Shown here in pieces: positions 1 through 5,072 of a DNA stretch of 5,980 nucleotides (position 1 is its first letter; each line of letters starts with the position of its first letter). The notes below the pieces were generated by a model. It made no database searches. It worked only from the letters and a program-made list of their open reading frames with translations, and had not been told where the DNA came from. Made by a program: the position numbers and the translations under genes. Location: NCBI GenBank assembly GCA_015223015.1, contig JADFWK010000177.1, forward strand, positions 1 to 5,980, written 5' to 3'. Source of the stretch: Pseudomonadota bacterium. Lineage in GTDB: Bacteria; Desulfobacterota; DSM-4660; Desulfatiglandales; B25-G16.

Positions 1-10
1 GGGGCGAACG

Positions 11-114
11 CGCCGAAGCTTGAACAGCGAAGGCGGGTTGGCTTCGGCGAATTCCGATTTGATACCCCGCAGCTTGTCGGAGCAAAGCGGAGATCCCGCT
101 TGCGGGGCTGCGGG
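11..114. repeat. GC-rich double palindromic element
   Basis: Two consecutive inverted repeats fill the gene-free left edge. The first has perfect 9-base arms, CGCCGAAGC at 11-19 and GCTTCGGCG at 41-49. The second has perfect 8-base arms, CCCGCAGC at 66-73 and GCTGCGGG at 107-114, and encloses a smaller hairpin, CCCGC at 95-99 and GCGGG at 102-106 with a TT loop. The inner GCGGGG can also pair with CCCCGC at 65-70, so two folds compete. The stretch is clearly more GC-rich than the genes beside it and has no convincing coding frame. It resembles dispersed palindromic elements that I associate with desulfobacterial genomes; that resemblance is from memory and is not shown here. It could also be the end of an upstream transcript. 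Confidence 0.6.
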
Positions 115-146
115 CAGCTTCATTAATGGGTATGGGATGGTGTATC

Positions 147-165
147 CATGGGGTAAGCCTTTTTG
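147..165 (+). repeat. Short direct repeat, copy 1
   Basis: CATGGGGTAAGCCTTTTTG here matches 18 of 19 bases of the stretch at 795-813 inside the downstream half-permease domain. This copy lies just before the chosen start codon of that gene. The two copies are 648 bases apart, an exact multiple of three, so both read His-Gly-Val-Ser-Leu-Phe in the same frame. Confidence 0.5.
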
Positions 166-185
166 TACCTATTGAGGGGTCACCT

Positions 186-983
186 ATGAAGATAGCGATT
201 GCAGCTGAGGGTAGCGACTTTCAAGCAAGAGTAGCACACAGGTTTGGGATGTCCCCGTATATGGTGATCGTTGATCTGGATACCGGTGAGTTTGAGGCGG
301 TTACTTCCCCAGGCGGCTCAGGGAAACGGGGAGCGGGTGTGCAGGCGGTTGTACTCGCTATCAGCAAAGATGTCCAAGCAGTCCTGACTGGCTATTGTAG
401 TCCTGTTGCCCGTGGTCATCTCATGTCGAACGGCATAGAGGTCGTGACTGGTGTCAGCGGCACGGTGGGAGAGGCTGTAGAAAAATGCAAGAAGGGGGAT
501 CTACCGAAGCCCTTGGAAGCTGATGCTGATCGCAGGTCCGGCGATGGCAAAATTGATAGGGTTGCTCTCATCCGCGCAATGAGAAGTTCTGTCAGACAAT
601 TTACAACCCTATTGCCGGTAATGATAGGTGTCGTTCTACTCATAGGTTTGTTGAACACGGTCGTTTCAAAAGCTGTTCTAATCTCAATATTCTCAGGTAA
701 TGCGGCGCTGGACACGCTTTGGGGGGCGTGCTTTGGTAGTATTCTTGCCGGAAATCCCATTAATAGCTATGTGATTGGGGGGGAGTTTTTGAAACATGGG
801 GTTAGCCTTTTTGCCGTTACCGCCCTCATTGTCACCTGGGTGACTGTGGGGGTAGTGCAGTTGCCTGCTGAGATTGCAGCACTGGGCAAGAGATTTGCAC
901 TTTTCAGAAACGCCATCTGCTTTATTGTTTCTCTACCTATTTCTATCCTTACGGTAGTCATCTTTAGCCTTGTCACGGGGTGA
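186..983 (+). CDS. NifX/NifB-type cofactor-binding domain fused to a half-permease
   Basis: This is a 265-residue fusion. Residues 1-105 resemble the dinitrogenase iron-molybdenum cofactor-binding family (NifX, NifB C-terminus, MTH1175-like): MKIAIAAEG start, RFGMSPYMVIVD at 19-30, GAGVQ at 49-53, TGYCSP at 68-73 and a GTVGEAVEK end. A charged linker (106-127) leads to a hydrophobic part with segments near 140-160, 165-187, 203-222 and 243-262, and the loop GSILAGNPINSYVIGGEF at 184-201. That part resembles one half of ArsP/DUF318-type permeases. The soluble domain should lie in the cytoplasm and may bind or deliver a metal-sulfur species; the substrate is unknown. I chose ATG 186 because GAGGGGT precedes it and the family N-terminus begins there. 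An in-frame ATG at 126 would add 20 atypical residues. The stop overlaps the next gene by 4 bases. C71 sits where many relatives have other residues. Confidence 0.85.
   Translation: MKIAIAAEGSDFQARVAHRFGMSPYMVIVDLDTGEFEAVTSPGGSGKRGAGVQAVVLAISKDVQAVLTGYCSPVARGHLMSNGIEVVTGVSGTVGEAVEKCKKGDLPKPLEADADRRSGDGKIDRVALIRAMRSSVRQFTTLLPVMIGVVLLIGLLNTVVSKAVLISIFSGNAALDTLWGACFGSILAGNPINSYVIGGEFLKHGVSLFAVTALIVTWVTVGVVQLPAEIAALGKRFALFRNAICFIVSLPISILTVVIFSLVTG
795..813 (+). repeat. Short direct repeat, copy 2
   Basis: CATGGGGTTAGCCTTTTTG differs from the copy at 147-165 by one base. Here it codes for HGVSLF at residues 204-209 of the half-permease domain, in the segment that leads into a predicted membrane helix. 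Confidence 0.5.
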
Positions 984-1516
984 GTTGTTTGAACAAAAGG
1001 GGTGCTCAAAAATCAAAGAACATAAAATCTCTCAAAGGCATGGCGCTTTTTCCAGTTCTTGTTCTGGCCACTTACGGGATAATTTTTGCCATACTACCTG
1101 ACAAGGCATTGCTAGCTCTGGGGAGCAGTGGCACTGTTTTTCTGAAATTGCTCCAGCCCTTGGCTTGCGTGTTTATCGTGATGTTGGTTCTGAATCTTTT
1201 TGTGAAACCTGCCCAGATTGCCAGGTTTCTTGGCAAAGGCGCTGGTGTCAAGGGCATCATCTTTTCAGTGGTGGCCGGGATTATCTCCATGGGGCCCGTG
1301 TATGCGTGGTACCCTTTGCTAAAGGAGGTCAGGGAAAAGGGAGCTGGGGACGGTCCAATAGCCATATTCCTGTACAACAGGGCTGTCAAACCATTTCTTT
1401 TGCCGGTAATGATCGCCTACTTTGGGTGGGCTTACGTAGGGATATTGACCATACTTACAGTCTCGGGCTCTATTGCCATTGGCTATTGTCTGACTGTTTT
1501 AATGAGGAATAACTAG
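980..1516 (+). CDS. Half-permease, partner of the NifX-permease fusion
   Basis: This is a 178-residue polytopic membrane protein, probably the second subunit of a split permease whose other half is the C-terminus of the gene before it. Hydrophobic segments lie near residues 23-40, 57-75, 93-112, 136-150 and 152-173. Conserved-looking motifs are GKGAGVKG at 85-92, SMGPVYAWYPLLKEVREKGAG at 103-123 and FLYNRAVKPFLLP at 130-142. I know the GP-x-YAWYPLLKE and NRAVKPFLLP pattern from small desulfobacterial permeases related to the ArsP/DUF318 group. The start is GTG 980, overlapping the upstream stop as GTGA. No Shine-Dalgarno sequence is visible, which suggests translational coupling and near-equal subunit production. 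TTG 989 and ATG 1040 are possible alternatives, and the latter would remove only the basic N-terminal tail. The transported substrate cannot be told from the sequence. Confidence 0.8.
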   Translation: MSCLNKRGAQKSKNIKSLKGMALFPVLVLATYGIIFAILPDKALLALGSSGTVFLKLLQPLACVFIVMLVLNLFVKPAQIARFLGKGAGVKGIIFSVVAGIISMGPVYAWYPLLKEVREKGAGDGPIAIFLYNRAVKPFLLPVMIAYFGWAYVGILTILTVSGSIAIGYCLTVLMRNN

Positions 1517-1532
1517 AAAAGGAGGTACCCAC

Positions 1533-2027
1533 ATGGATTTGAGCAAATTTGATGAACATACTCTTCTTTTAGCGGCGCTCAGGAGCGAAATAGACAGCAA
1601 GGAGGTTTATCAGCAGATAGCTGGTAGAGTGAAGAATGCATTACTCAAGGATAAATTGAACTTTCTAGCCTCTGAAGAAGAGAAACACCAAAGAATAATT
1701 GAAGGAGTTTATAAAGAGAAGTTTGTGAACAAGGAATTACAAATTCCTGAAAAATCACCGGTGCCCTTACCAGAAATAGCCATTACTGGTGAAATGATGC
1801 CTATTAGTGAAGTGTTTTCAATGGCGATGAATACAGAGATGGCAGCATATGACTTTTATAATGAACTCGCCAAGTTGTATCAAGATAATCCCAGGCTCAA
1901 AAAGACAATAGAGTATGTGGCCACCATGGAGATGGGTCATTACAAACTTCTTGAAATAGAAAAAAATAATATGGAACAGTTCGAGGATTTTGACCTGTAT
2001 TCACCTATGGTTCATGCAGGGCCTTAA
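1533..2027 (+). CDS. Ferritin-like di-iron protein (rubrerythrin domain only)
   Basis: A 164-residue four-helix-bundle protein of the ferritin/rubrerythrin superfamily. The expected di-iron ligands are present in two matching halves: E19 with Y26 seven residues later, and E49-x-x-H52; then E102 with Y109 seven later, and E133-x-x-H136. No CxxC pair follows, so the rubredoxin domain of classical rubrerythrin is absent, and electrons would have to come from another protein. Relatives reduce peroxide or bind iron in the cytoplasm; which of these applies is not visible. The tail FDLYSPMVHAGP is a type I have seen on ferritin-like proteins of anaerobes. The start is firm: AAAGGAGGT lies just ahead of the ATG. 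It begins 16 bases after the half-permease, so co-transcription with the transporter pair is likely. Confidence 0.85.
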   Translation: MDLSKFDEHTLLLAALRSEIDSKEVYQQIAGRVKNALLKDKLNFLASEEEKHQRIIEGVYKEKFVNKELQIPEKSPVPLPEIAITGEMMPISEVFSMAMNTEMAAYDFYNELAKLYQDNPRLKKTIEYVATMEMGHYKLLEIEKNNMEQFEDFDLYSPMVHAGP

Positions 2028-2074
2028 TAGACTTGGGCCCCAGCAGAACCGTTCCTTTCTTCCATAAATTTAAC

Positions 2075-2091
2075 GGGCAGGTATGCTGCCC
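2075..2091 (+). other. Small stem-loop in intergenic gap
   Basis: GGGCAG at 2075-2080 pairs perfectly with CTGCCC at 2086-2091 around a GTATG loop. It lies about 50 bases after the ferritin-like gene. It has no following T-run, so it is at best a weak terminator or an RNA-stabilising hairpin. Confidence 0.3.
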
Positions 2092-2149
2092 CTGAAATTG
2101 CACGGCTCTGTGCCTCATTCTATCAAGAGTAGCTAGCCTCTGTAACCAT

Positions 2150-2157
2150 GGAGGGTG
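2150..2157 (+). promoter_or_regulatory. Ribosome binding site that favours a TTG start
   Basis: GGAGGGTG overlaps the in-frame ATG at 2148 and lies about 8 bases before TTG 2163. No Shine-Dalgarno sequence precedes ATG 2148. This spacing argues that the purine run is the ribosome binding site for TTG 2163 rather than part of the coding sequence. Confidence 0.5.
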
Positions 2158-2162
2158 AAATA

Positions 2163-2759
2163 TTGCATATTCTTTCTATCTATGGAAGCCCCCGTCGTAA
2201 GGGAAATACCTTTCTGTTGCTCAAGGAGGCCGTTCAAGGCGCAAGAGAAGCGGGAGCTGAGGTGGAAGAGGTAGTCCTCCGCGATCTGAATATGTCTCCG
2301 TGTCTTGAGATTTATGGGTGTAAAAAAAACGGTCGGTGCGTTATCCAGGATGACTTCCAGAGCATTTATGATAAGCTCTTATCGTGTCAGGGGCTCATGC
2401 TGGCTTCACCCATATTTTTTTACACGGTAAGTGCCCATACCAAGATCCTTATGGATCGCTGTCAATCTCTGTGGGTAAAGCGATACTGGCTGGAAAGGGC
2501 AGTGCGCGGACAAGGAGGACCTCGGCGGAAAGGGCTCTTCATTTCAGTGGGGGCCACCAAAGGTAAAAAGCTCTTTGACGGAACCCTTCTTACCGTCCGG
2601 TATTTTTTCGATGTACTTGAGGTGCAACTCTGGCGATCCCTCCTGTATCGGAGTTTAGATTTCGAGGGCGATGTGCTGAAACACCCTGAATATTTACAAG
2701 AGGCATATCAGGCGGGGAAGGAACTGGTCCAGGCAAGTGAGGATTTGAAGCACCAGTAG
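2163..2759 (+). CDS. Flavodoxin-fold NAD(P)H-dependent reductase, iron-sulfur-flavoprotein-like
   Basis: A 198-residue protein of the FMN reductase/iron-sulfur flavoprotein group. With the TTG start it opens MHILSIYGSPRRKGNT, where GSPRRKGNT (8-16) is the FMN phosphate loop. SPIFFYTVSAHTKILMDRC at 82-100 is the second flavin-contact region. Between them, C47, C53 and C59 form PC-x5-C-x5-C. In iron-sulfur flavoproteins this region normally carries CxxCxxC plus a fourth cysteine; the second is replaced here (Ile50), so a normal 4Fe-4S cluster is doubtful. The likely role is FMN-dependent electron transfer or reduction of oxygen, peroxide or quinones in the cytoplasm. The start could instead be ATG 2148, giving 203 residues. 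It stands about 135 bases from the gene before it and 110 from the next, so it may be a single-gene unit. Confidence 0.8.
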   Translation: MHILSIYGSPRRKGNTFLLLKEAVQGAREAGAEVEEVVLRDLNMSPCLEIYGCKKNGRCVIQDDFQSIYDKLLSCQGLMLASPIFFYTVSAHTKILMDRCQSLWVKRYWLERAVRGQGGPRRKGLFISVGATKGKKLFDGTLLTVRYFFDVLEVQLWRSLLYRSLDFEGDVLKHPEYLQEAYQAGKELVQASEDLKHQ

Positions 2760-2869
2760 ATATCCCTTTAGCCGCCTCTGGTTGTGACTCAATGTCTGTC
2801 CCGGTGTCTTTTGATGGGCAGCAAAAGATGAGATCTAGAAAGAGAAAAAGAGGTTAGAAAACCTCAATC

Positions 2870-3997
2870 ATGGGAAGTCTTATTATGGGGAACACGGGCA
2901 GCAAAGAGGATGAAAACCGGGAACTCATGATCCTGAAGCATGCCGTTGAGAACACGAATGAGGCCTTTGTTACTATAGACCAAAACCATAGGGTCTTATT
3001 CTTCAATAAGGCAGCGGAGAAGATTTTCGGCTACGGTCGAAAAGAGATCATTGGCCACGATCTTGATGTGATTATGACCCCTACCTGTAGCAGAAACCAC
3101 CGGGAGGCGGTAGCCCGCTATGTGAAGACCAGGATTCCCGGACGCATTGGACATGCTGCAGAGATGGTGGCAAGCAGGAAAAACGGTGAAACCTTTCCCG
3201 CATCCATTTCATTTTCTGTCACTGAGGTGGAGGAGCAACTTTTCTTTACCGGTATTGTTAGGGACTTGACGAAAACCCAGGAACTTCAGGAACAAGTCAT
3301 GCAATCGGAGCGGTTAGCTGCTCTGGGTCAAATGGTGGCAGAGATCACCCATGAGATAAAGAATCCGCTGATGATGATCGGTGGATTTGCCCAACAGCTC
3401 ACGAAGGAAACGGATGATGAGAAGAACCTGAAAAAGCTGAACATTATCACTGAGGAGATCAGGCGGTTAGAGCGATTGCTTGCAGACCTCAAGGAGTTTC
3501 ACCAGGTTAGAACTATCGTTTCAGAACCGGTAGATATAAGAGAACTGCTCGAGAAGGTCTTTTCACTGGTACAGGAGGAGTGTGAAAGGCAAAACATACA
3601 AACAGAGGTCACCTTAGATGAAAGAGCGCTTACTGTTTCAGGAGACAGGGGCAGATTAGAGCAGGTTTTTTTGAATCTGGTGAAGAATGCGATCGAGGCC
3701 ATGGAGCGCGGGGGTAAAATCTTGATTCAGAGCAGGTTGTCAGGGGGCCAGGTGGAGATCATGGTAAAAGACGAGGGTTGTGGGATTTCAGAACAGGACA
3801 GGGATAAGGTCTTTGCTCCCTTTTTCACCACCAAAAAGCATGGAACAGGCCTCGGTTTGTGTATCTCAAAGAGGATTATTGAAGATCACGGCGGCAGTTC
3901 GTTTTTTCTTAAAAGCGAGAAAGGTAAGGGAACAACCTTTAAGATTCGCTTACCCCTGTACCGTGGAGCTCTTGAGGGATCAGCCCGCAATAATTAA
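2870..3997 (+). CDS. Soluble PAS-domain sensor histidine kinase
   Basis: A 375-residue two-component kinase. A PAS domain spans about 22-133 (FVTIDQNHRVLFFN at 33-46, FGYGRKEIIG at 53-62, and a C-terminal strand pair through GIVRDLTK). A short helical link leads to the HisKA dimerisation domain with H-box AEITHEIKNPL at 157-167; H161 is the phospho-accepting residue. The ATPase domain shows the N box NLVKNAIEAM (269-278), G1 box DEGCGI (301-306), F box FF (318-319) and G2 box GTGLGL (325-330), so it should be active. There is no membrane segment, so it senses something cytoplasmic, perhaps redox state, energy or a bound cofactor. No response regulator lies nearby. Start: ATG 2870 has no close ribosome site. 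ATG 2885 has GGGAAG about 7 bases upstream and is equally possible; either leaves all domains intact. Confidence 0.92.
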   Translation: MGSLIMGNTGSKEDENRELMILKHAVENTNEAFVTIDQNHRVLFFNKAAEKIFGYGRKEIIGHDLDVIMTPTCSRNHREAVARYVKTRIPGRIGHAAEMVASRKNGETFPASISFSVTEVEEQLFFTGIVRDLTKTQELQEQVMQSERLAALGQMVAEITHEIKNPLMMIGGFAQQLTKETDDEKNLKKLNIITEEIRRLERLLADLKEFHQVRTIVSEPVDIRELLEKVFSLVQEECERQNIQTEVTLDERALTVSGDRGRLEQVFLNLVKNAIEAMERGGKILIQSRLSGGQVEIMVKDEGCGISEQDRDKVFAPFFTTKKHGTGLGLCISKRIIEDHGGSSFFLKSEKGKGTTFKIRLPLYRGALEGSARNN

Positions 3998-4030
3998 CAT
4001 ACTAGCATTTCACATTAAAGTTAGATTTGT

Positions 4031-4114
4031 ATGAGTGGACAATTAGGTGAGAACGTGGTGGATATCCCTGATGAGGAAGTGGTGAGAATCCTCAAGCAAA
4101 TCATGCCGGAATAA
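4031..4114 (+). CDS. Possible 27-residue small protein
   Basis: An ATG-to-TAA reading frame codes for 27 residues, starting MSGQLGENVV and ending LKQIMPE, acidic with an amphipathic-looking second half. It is in the same frame as the histidine kinase but separated from it by three stop codons, so it is not a simple extension. No ribosome binding site is visible. I do not recognise it. It may be a real small protein, a leader peptide ahead of the Fur-family gene, the tail of a decayed gene, or chance. Confidence 0.2.
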   Translation: MSGQLGENVVDIPDEEVVRILKQIMPE

Positions 4115-4133
4115 AGTGCTGCAAAAATCGCCA

Positions 4134-4162
4134 TTGGGCTGAACTCATTCTAAAATTATAGA
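4134..4162 (+). promoter_or_regulatory. Possible upstream promoter for the PerR-like gene
   Basis: TTGGGC at 4134-4139 and TATAGA at 4157-4162 are separated by 17 bases, matching sigma-70 geometry with a weak -35. Transcripts from here would carry a leader of about 75 bases that includes the T-rich tract. Confidence 0.2.
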
Positions 4163-4201
4163 GCAAAGAGAAATATAACTATTATTTTTTTATTTTTTTT
4201 C

Positions 4202-4229
4202 TTGACAAAAACTAATTTTATCTTATTTT
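4202..4229 (+). promoter_or_regulatory. Candidate sigma-70 promoter of the PerR-like gene
   Basis: A perfect -35 hexamer TTGACA (4202-4207) is followed after 16 bases by TATTTT (4224-4229). Upstream lies a T-rich tract (T7-A-T8, 4185-4200) that could act as an UP element. The predicted start falls around 4236, inside the ribosome binding site GAGGAG (4235-4240), so the leader would be almost absent. Either the true -10 differs or the message is nearly leaderless. Confidence 0.4.
4208..4219. promoter_or_regulatory. Candidate Fur/PerR-type operator
   Basis: AAAACTAATTTT is an imperfect AT-rich palindrome (10 of 12 positions symmetric) lying between the candidate -35 and -10. Fur-family repressors commonly bind AT-rich dyads and regulate their own genes. 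It does not match the Bacillus PerR box, so this is positional inference. Confidence 0.3.
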
Positions 4230-4242
4230 TTGTTGAGGAGTT

Positions 4243-4683
4243 ATGATGAAGGATATATTTGAACGGTTAAAAGATAAGGGTGTAAGCCTTACCCCTCAGA
4301 GGATGGCAATTGCGGAGTTCCTGAGCAAGAGTAAGGGCCACCCAACCGCAGATGAGATCCACAGGGTTCTTCAGGCGAAATACCCGACTATGTCACTGGC
4401 AACAGTGTATTCTGCTTTGGAGCTGTTGAAAGAGCTTGGTGAGATACAGGAACTCTCAATAAGAAAGAGGGGTAAAGCTTGTTTCGATCCTAATCCTGAT
4501 ATTCATCATCATCTGCTGTGCAAAAAGTGCGGAAAAATACTGGGCATGGAGTTTGATTACCCGCGGACGTGCCCAATAATCGCACGAGATAGCATAAATG
4601 GGTGTAAGATTGAAGAAGTGCAGGCCTATCTTTATGGAATATGCTCGGAGTGTCTGAAAAAGGAAAGCGATAAGAAAGGGTAA
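4243..4683 (+). CDS. perR: PerR-like Fur-family metalloregulator
   Basis: A 146-residue Fur-family repressor of normal length. The winged helix covers about 1-80: TPQRMAIAEFL (17-27), HPTADEIH (33-40) and the recognition-helix region SLATVYSALELL (51-62). Two CxxC pairs, C93/C96 and C134/C137, form the structural zinc site. The regulatory site matches PerR at H33, D82, H88 and H90 (aligning by eye with H37, D85, H91 and H93 of Bacillus PerR). The Asp at 82 is the residue that separates peroxide-sensing PerR from Fur. The fifth PerR ligand position holds glycine (G101), though E103 or D105 nearby could substitute. It probably represses peroxide-defence genes with Fe or Mn bound. GAGGAG (4235-4240) fits ATG 4246 slightly better than ATG 4243, a difference of one residue. 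The neighbouring di-iron and Fe-S genes are typical PerR targets, but regulation of them is inference. Confidence 0.88.
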   Translation: MMKDIFERLKDKGVSLTPQRMAIAEFLSKSKGHPTADEIHRVLQAKYPTMSLATVYSALELLKELGEIQELSIRKRGKACFDPNPDIHHHLLCKKCGKILGMEFDYPRTCPIIARDSINGCKIEEVQAYLYGICSECLKKESDKKG

Positions 4684-4697
4684 TCGATATTTACTCA

Positions 4698-4768
4698 GCC
4701 ACCAAGGCACAAAGGCACCAATTCCAATTGTAAATTTTCAATTGTTTGTGTCTTAGTGCCTTTGTGGC
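4698..4768. repeat. Imperfect inverted repeat, MITE/REP-like
   Basis: The left arm begins GCCACCAAGGCACAAAGGCA (4698-4717) and runs to CAATTG at 4730. The right arm starts with CAATTG at 4739 and ends with GTGCCTTTGTGGC at 4756-4768. The arms pair over almost their full length, apart from a few mismatches and about three unpaired bases, around the loop TAAATTTT (4731-4738). It starts 14 bases after the PerR-like gene and could act as a terminator or processing hairpin for it. I recall similar CCACCAAGGCACAAAG / CTTTGTGTCTTAGTGCC elements scattered through many environmental bacterial genomes; copy number here cannot be seen. Confidence 0.8.
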
Positions 4769-4791
4769 AAAACAATAAATAGTAGTACTAT
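4762..4791 (+). promoter_or_regulatory. Possible promoter for the NifU-domain gene, using the repeat edge
   Basis: TTGTGG (4762-4767), the last bases of the inverted repeat, and TACTAT (4786-4791) are 18 bases apart. A start near 4798 would give a leader of about 40 bases before ATG 4839. Both hexamers are imperfect. Confidence 0.3.
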
Positions 4792-4838
4792 AAGAAAGTT
4801 TGCAGATAAATTTACGACCAAAAAAAGGAGGCAAAAAA

Positions 4839-5072
4839 ATGGAAGAGACCATGAAAGAAAGAGTAGAAGTTTCATTAGGTAAACTAAGGCCATCGCTTAA
4901 CGCAGATGGCGGAGATGTGGAGTTGATAGAGGTCACTCCTGATGGCGTGGTAAAGGTAAGATTAACGGGGGCTTGCGCAGGATGCCCCATGAGCCAGATG
5001 ACCCTCAAGATGGGTATAGAGAAGATGCTGAGGGAGGAAATCCCGGAGCTTAAAGAGGTTGTTGGCGTATAA
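4839..5072 (+). CDS. NifU C-terminal-domain Fe-S scaffold/carrier
   Basis: A 77-residue protein consisting only of the NifU C-terminal (Nfu) domain. It shows [17 protein letters not shown] (16-32) and the cluster-binding motif GACAGCPMS with C46 and C49, followed by a helix ending [10 protein letters not shown]. Two subunits would share one 4Fe-4S cluster through these CxxC motifs and pass it to apo-proteins in the cytoplasm. Neither the NifU N-terminal scaffold nor the A-type domain of NfuA is attached, the usual state in anaerobes with minimal machinery. The start is ATG 4839, because AAGGAGG (4825-4831) lies 7 bases ahead. An upstream in-frame start at 4800 would translate the ribosome binding site into PKKGGKK. 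It lies between the PerR-like gene and a di-iron gene, which suggests a role in cluster repair under oxidative stress. Confidence 0.92.
   Translation: MEETMKERVEVSLGKLRPSLNADGGDVELIEVTPDGVVKVRLTGACAGCPMSQMTLKMGIEKMLREEIPELKEVVGV

Noticed and set aside
126..185. N-terminal extension of the NifX-permease fusion from ATG 126
   Set aside because: It would add 20 residues before the usual M-K-I-A-I-A family start, has no clear ribosome site, and begins next to the palindromic block. ATG 186 with GAGGGGT ahead is better.
416..760. Minus-strand ORF of 114 codons
   Set aside because: It lies opposite the well-supported NifX-permease gene and shows no recognisable motif or ribosome site; it is a shadow of the + strand coding bias.
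1165..1512. Cysteine-rich + strand ORF of 115 codons
   Set aside because: It overlaps the half-permease in another frame. The permease frame carries conserved motifs and membrane segments, and the cysteines here come from out-of-frame reading of TGY codons.
2850..2865. GAGGTT/AACCTC hairpin just before the histidine kinase
   Set aside because: The stem is only 6 pairs with an AGAA loop. It might slightly affect translation, but nothing shows it is a regulator.
4800..4838. N-terminal extension of the NifU-domain protein
   Set aside because: The added residues PKKGGKK are translated from the purine-rich ribosome binding site of ATG 4839.
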